A DNA stretch of 6,382 bases from Candidatus Woesearchaeota archaeon (GTDB lineage Archaea; Nanobdellota; Nanobdellia; SCGC-AAA011-G17; VGLX01): positions 1 to 6,382 of the forward strand of contig VGLX01000082.1 of assembly GCA_016866645.1 (NCBI GenBank), given 5' to 3'. How positions within the stretch are numbered: position 1 is the first letter of the stretch; the number at the start of each line of letters is the position of its first letter. Shown here piece after piece: positions 5,708-6,382 of this stretch. The notes beneath the pieces are model-generated. The model had not been told where the DNA came from. It did no database searches and saw only the letters and a program-made list of their open reading frames with translations. The position numbers were made by a program, and so were the translations under genes.

Positions 5708-5735
5708 CAATCTGAACGAAAAACGAAAAGACAAA

Positions 5736-5744
5736 CTTTATAAA
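5736..5744 (+). promoter_or_regulatory. TATA box of the ribosomal protein L1 gene
   Basis: CTTTATAAA is preceded by the purine-rich AAAAGACAAA (BRE-like) and by two tandem copies of ACGAAAA (5716-5729). A start near 5766-5768 is expected, giving a leader of about 40 bases. In contrast to the leaderless units in this window, this transcript would carry a full Shine-Dalgarno site. Confidence 0.65.
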
Positions 5745-5792
5745 CCCTAAAAAATCCAGTAGATTAACAACCCGTTAAAACTACGTAACTGT

Positions 5793-5798
5793 AGGAGG
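5793..5798 (+). promoter_or_regulatory. Shine-Dalgarno site of the L1 gene
   Basis: AGGAGG lies 8 bases before the ATG at 5807. It is the strongest ribosome-binding site in the window and fixes the L1 start. Confidence 0.8.
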
Positions 5799-5806
5799 GC
5801 TTTCGA

Positions 5807-6382
5807 ATGAACAAAGAAGACATTCTAAAAGCCATAAAAAAAGCACGAGAAGCAAGCAAGAAAAGGAAATTCAACCAGTCATTTGACTTAGTCATTAACC
5901 TGCAAAAGCTTAACCTGAAAAAACCCGAAGAGAACATAAACAACTTTATAGTCTTGCCGCAAGGAAGAGGCAAGAAGCTGAAAATTTGCGCACTAGTCGA
6001 CAAAGAGCTGGCAGTGCAGGCCAAAGTCATATGCGATAAGATGATAATCAAAGACGAGTTCGCTAAGTACTCTGAAAAGAAAGCATTGAAAAAACTCGCA
6101 ACAGAATTTGATTATTTCATCGCACAGGCTAACCTGATGGTAGACATAGCAAAGTTCTTCGGAAAAGTATTCGGACCTAAAGGCAAGATGCCTTCACCAA
6201 AATCAGGATGCATAGTGCCTCCGAACATAGACCTGAAGATGATCTACGCGAAGCTGCAAAAGACTGTAAGGTTACAGACGAAGAATGAGCAGTCAATAAA
6301 ATGTATTGTAGGTACAGAAGACATGAAAGACGAGCAAGTCCAAGAGAACGTATTAACAGTCTACAACACGGTCATGAGCAGC
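5807..6382 (+). CDS. rpl1: 50S ribosomal protein L1 (archaeal type), 3' end cut off
   Basis: The open frame begins at the ATG at 5807 and runs 192 codons to the window edge without a stop. The protein reads MNKEDILKAIKKAREASKKRKFNQ at the start when split into MNKEDILKAIKK and AREASKKRKFNQ. FDLVINLQKLNLKKP, LPQGRGKKLKICALVD and FFGKVFGPKGKMPSP then follow in the order typical of L1; the last differs from the bacterial LGPRGLMPNP form and marks this as archaeal. Family length is about 210-220 aa, so perhaps 20-25 residues are missing. L1 binds the 23S rRNA L1 stalk near the E site. In methanogens L1 also represses its own mRNA; I could not identify a convincing rRNA-like binding site near this start. 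This gene is the best domain-level taxonomic marker in the window. Confidence 0.94.
   Translation, partial: MNKEDILKAIKKAREASKKRKFNQSFDLVINLQKLNLKKPEENINNFIVLPQGRGKKLKICALVDKELAVQAKVICDKMIIKDEFAKYSEKKALKKLATEFDYFIAQANLMVDIAKFFGKVFGPKGKMPSPKSGCIVPPNIDLKMIYAKLQKTVRLQTKNEQSIKCIVGTEDMKDEQVQENVLTVYNTVMSS

Noticed and set aside
5774..5794. Two mutually exclusive short stems in the L1 leader (GTTA/TAAC and CTAC/GTAG), the second touching the Shine-Dalgarno site
   Set aside because: Both stems are only 4 bp with 6-8 base loops, too weak to support a switch without comparative evidence.
5764..6051. A 95-aa open frame on the minus strand across the L1 start
   Set aside because: It covers the L1 ribosome-binding site and first 80 codons in antisense, with a Phe/Ser/Leu-rich product and no recognisable motif.

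Overview
The window is archaeal. The evidence is an archaeal-type ribosomal protein L1 at the right edge, an Mtq2/HemK2-type methyltransferase, and archaeal TATA boxes about 26-30 bases upstream of starts, two of them implying leaderless mRNAs. The compact layout (four-base ATGA overlaps, no gap above about 120 bases), moderate A+T content and fermentative gene content suggest a small-genome DPANN-type archaeon such as the Woesearchaeota/Pacearchaeota/Nanoarchaeota group. That placement is inference; the archaeal domain assignment is much firmer.

Layout. Bases 1-3093 (+) hold a tightly overlapping three-gene cluster for a trimeric [FeFe] hydrogenase: hydC (NuoE-like, cut by the left edge), hydB (NuoF-like flavoprotein) and hydA (catalytic subunit with a full H-cluster domain). 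Bases 3103-4096 (+) hold a TATA box and a two-gene unit: a conserved winged-helix protein of unknown role and an Mtq2-like protein glutamine methyltransferase. Bases 4087-5169 (-) hold a phosphofructokinase convergent with the methyltransferase, with residues typical of pyrophosphate-dependent enzymes. A divergent promoter region separates it from a small CxxCxxCC (YkgJ-type) cysteine-cluster protein at 5291-5707 (+). Bases 5736-6382 (+) hold the TATA box, Shine-Dalgarno site and most of the L1 gene.

Function. HydC and HydB would form an FMN/Fe-S NAD(P)(H) dehydrogenase module passing electrons through the HydA iron-sulfur relay to the H-cluster to make H2, or the reverse. Together with a glycolytic phosphofructokinase this fits a fermentative cell that disposes of reductant as hydrogen. 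The remaining genes are translation-related housekeeping or uncharacterised.

Most notable: a bacterial-style hydABC set in an archaeal genome; a HydB lacking the extra thioredoxin and ferredoxin domains of bifurcating enzymes but carrying an unusual cysteine cluster; and a HydA His-Cys cluster site that has lost one cysteine.
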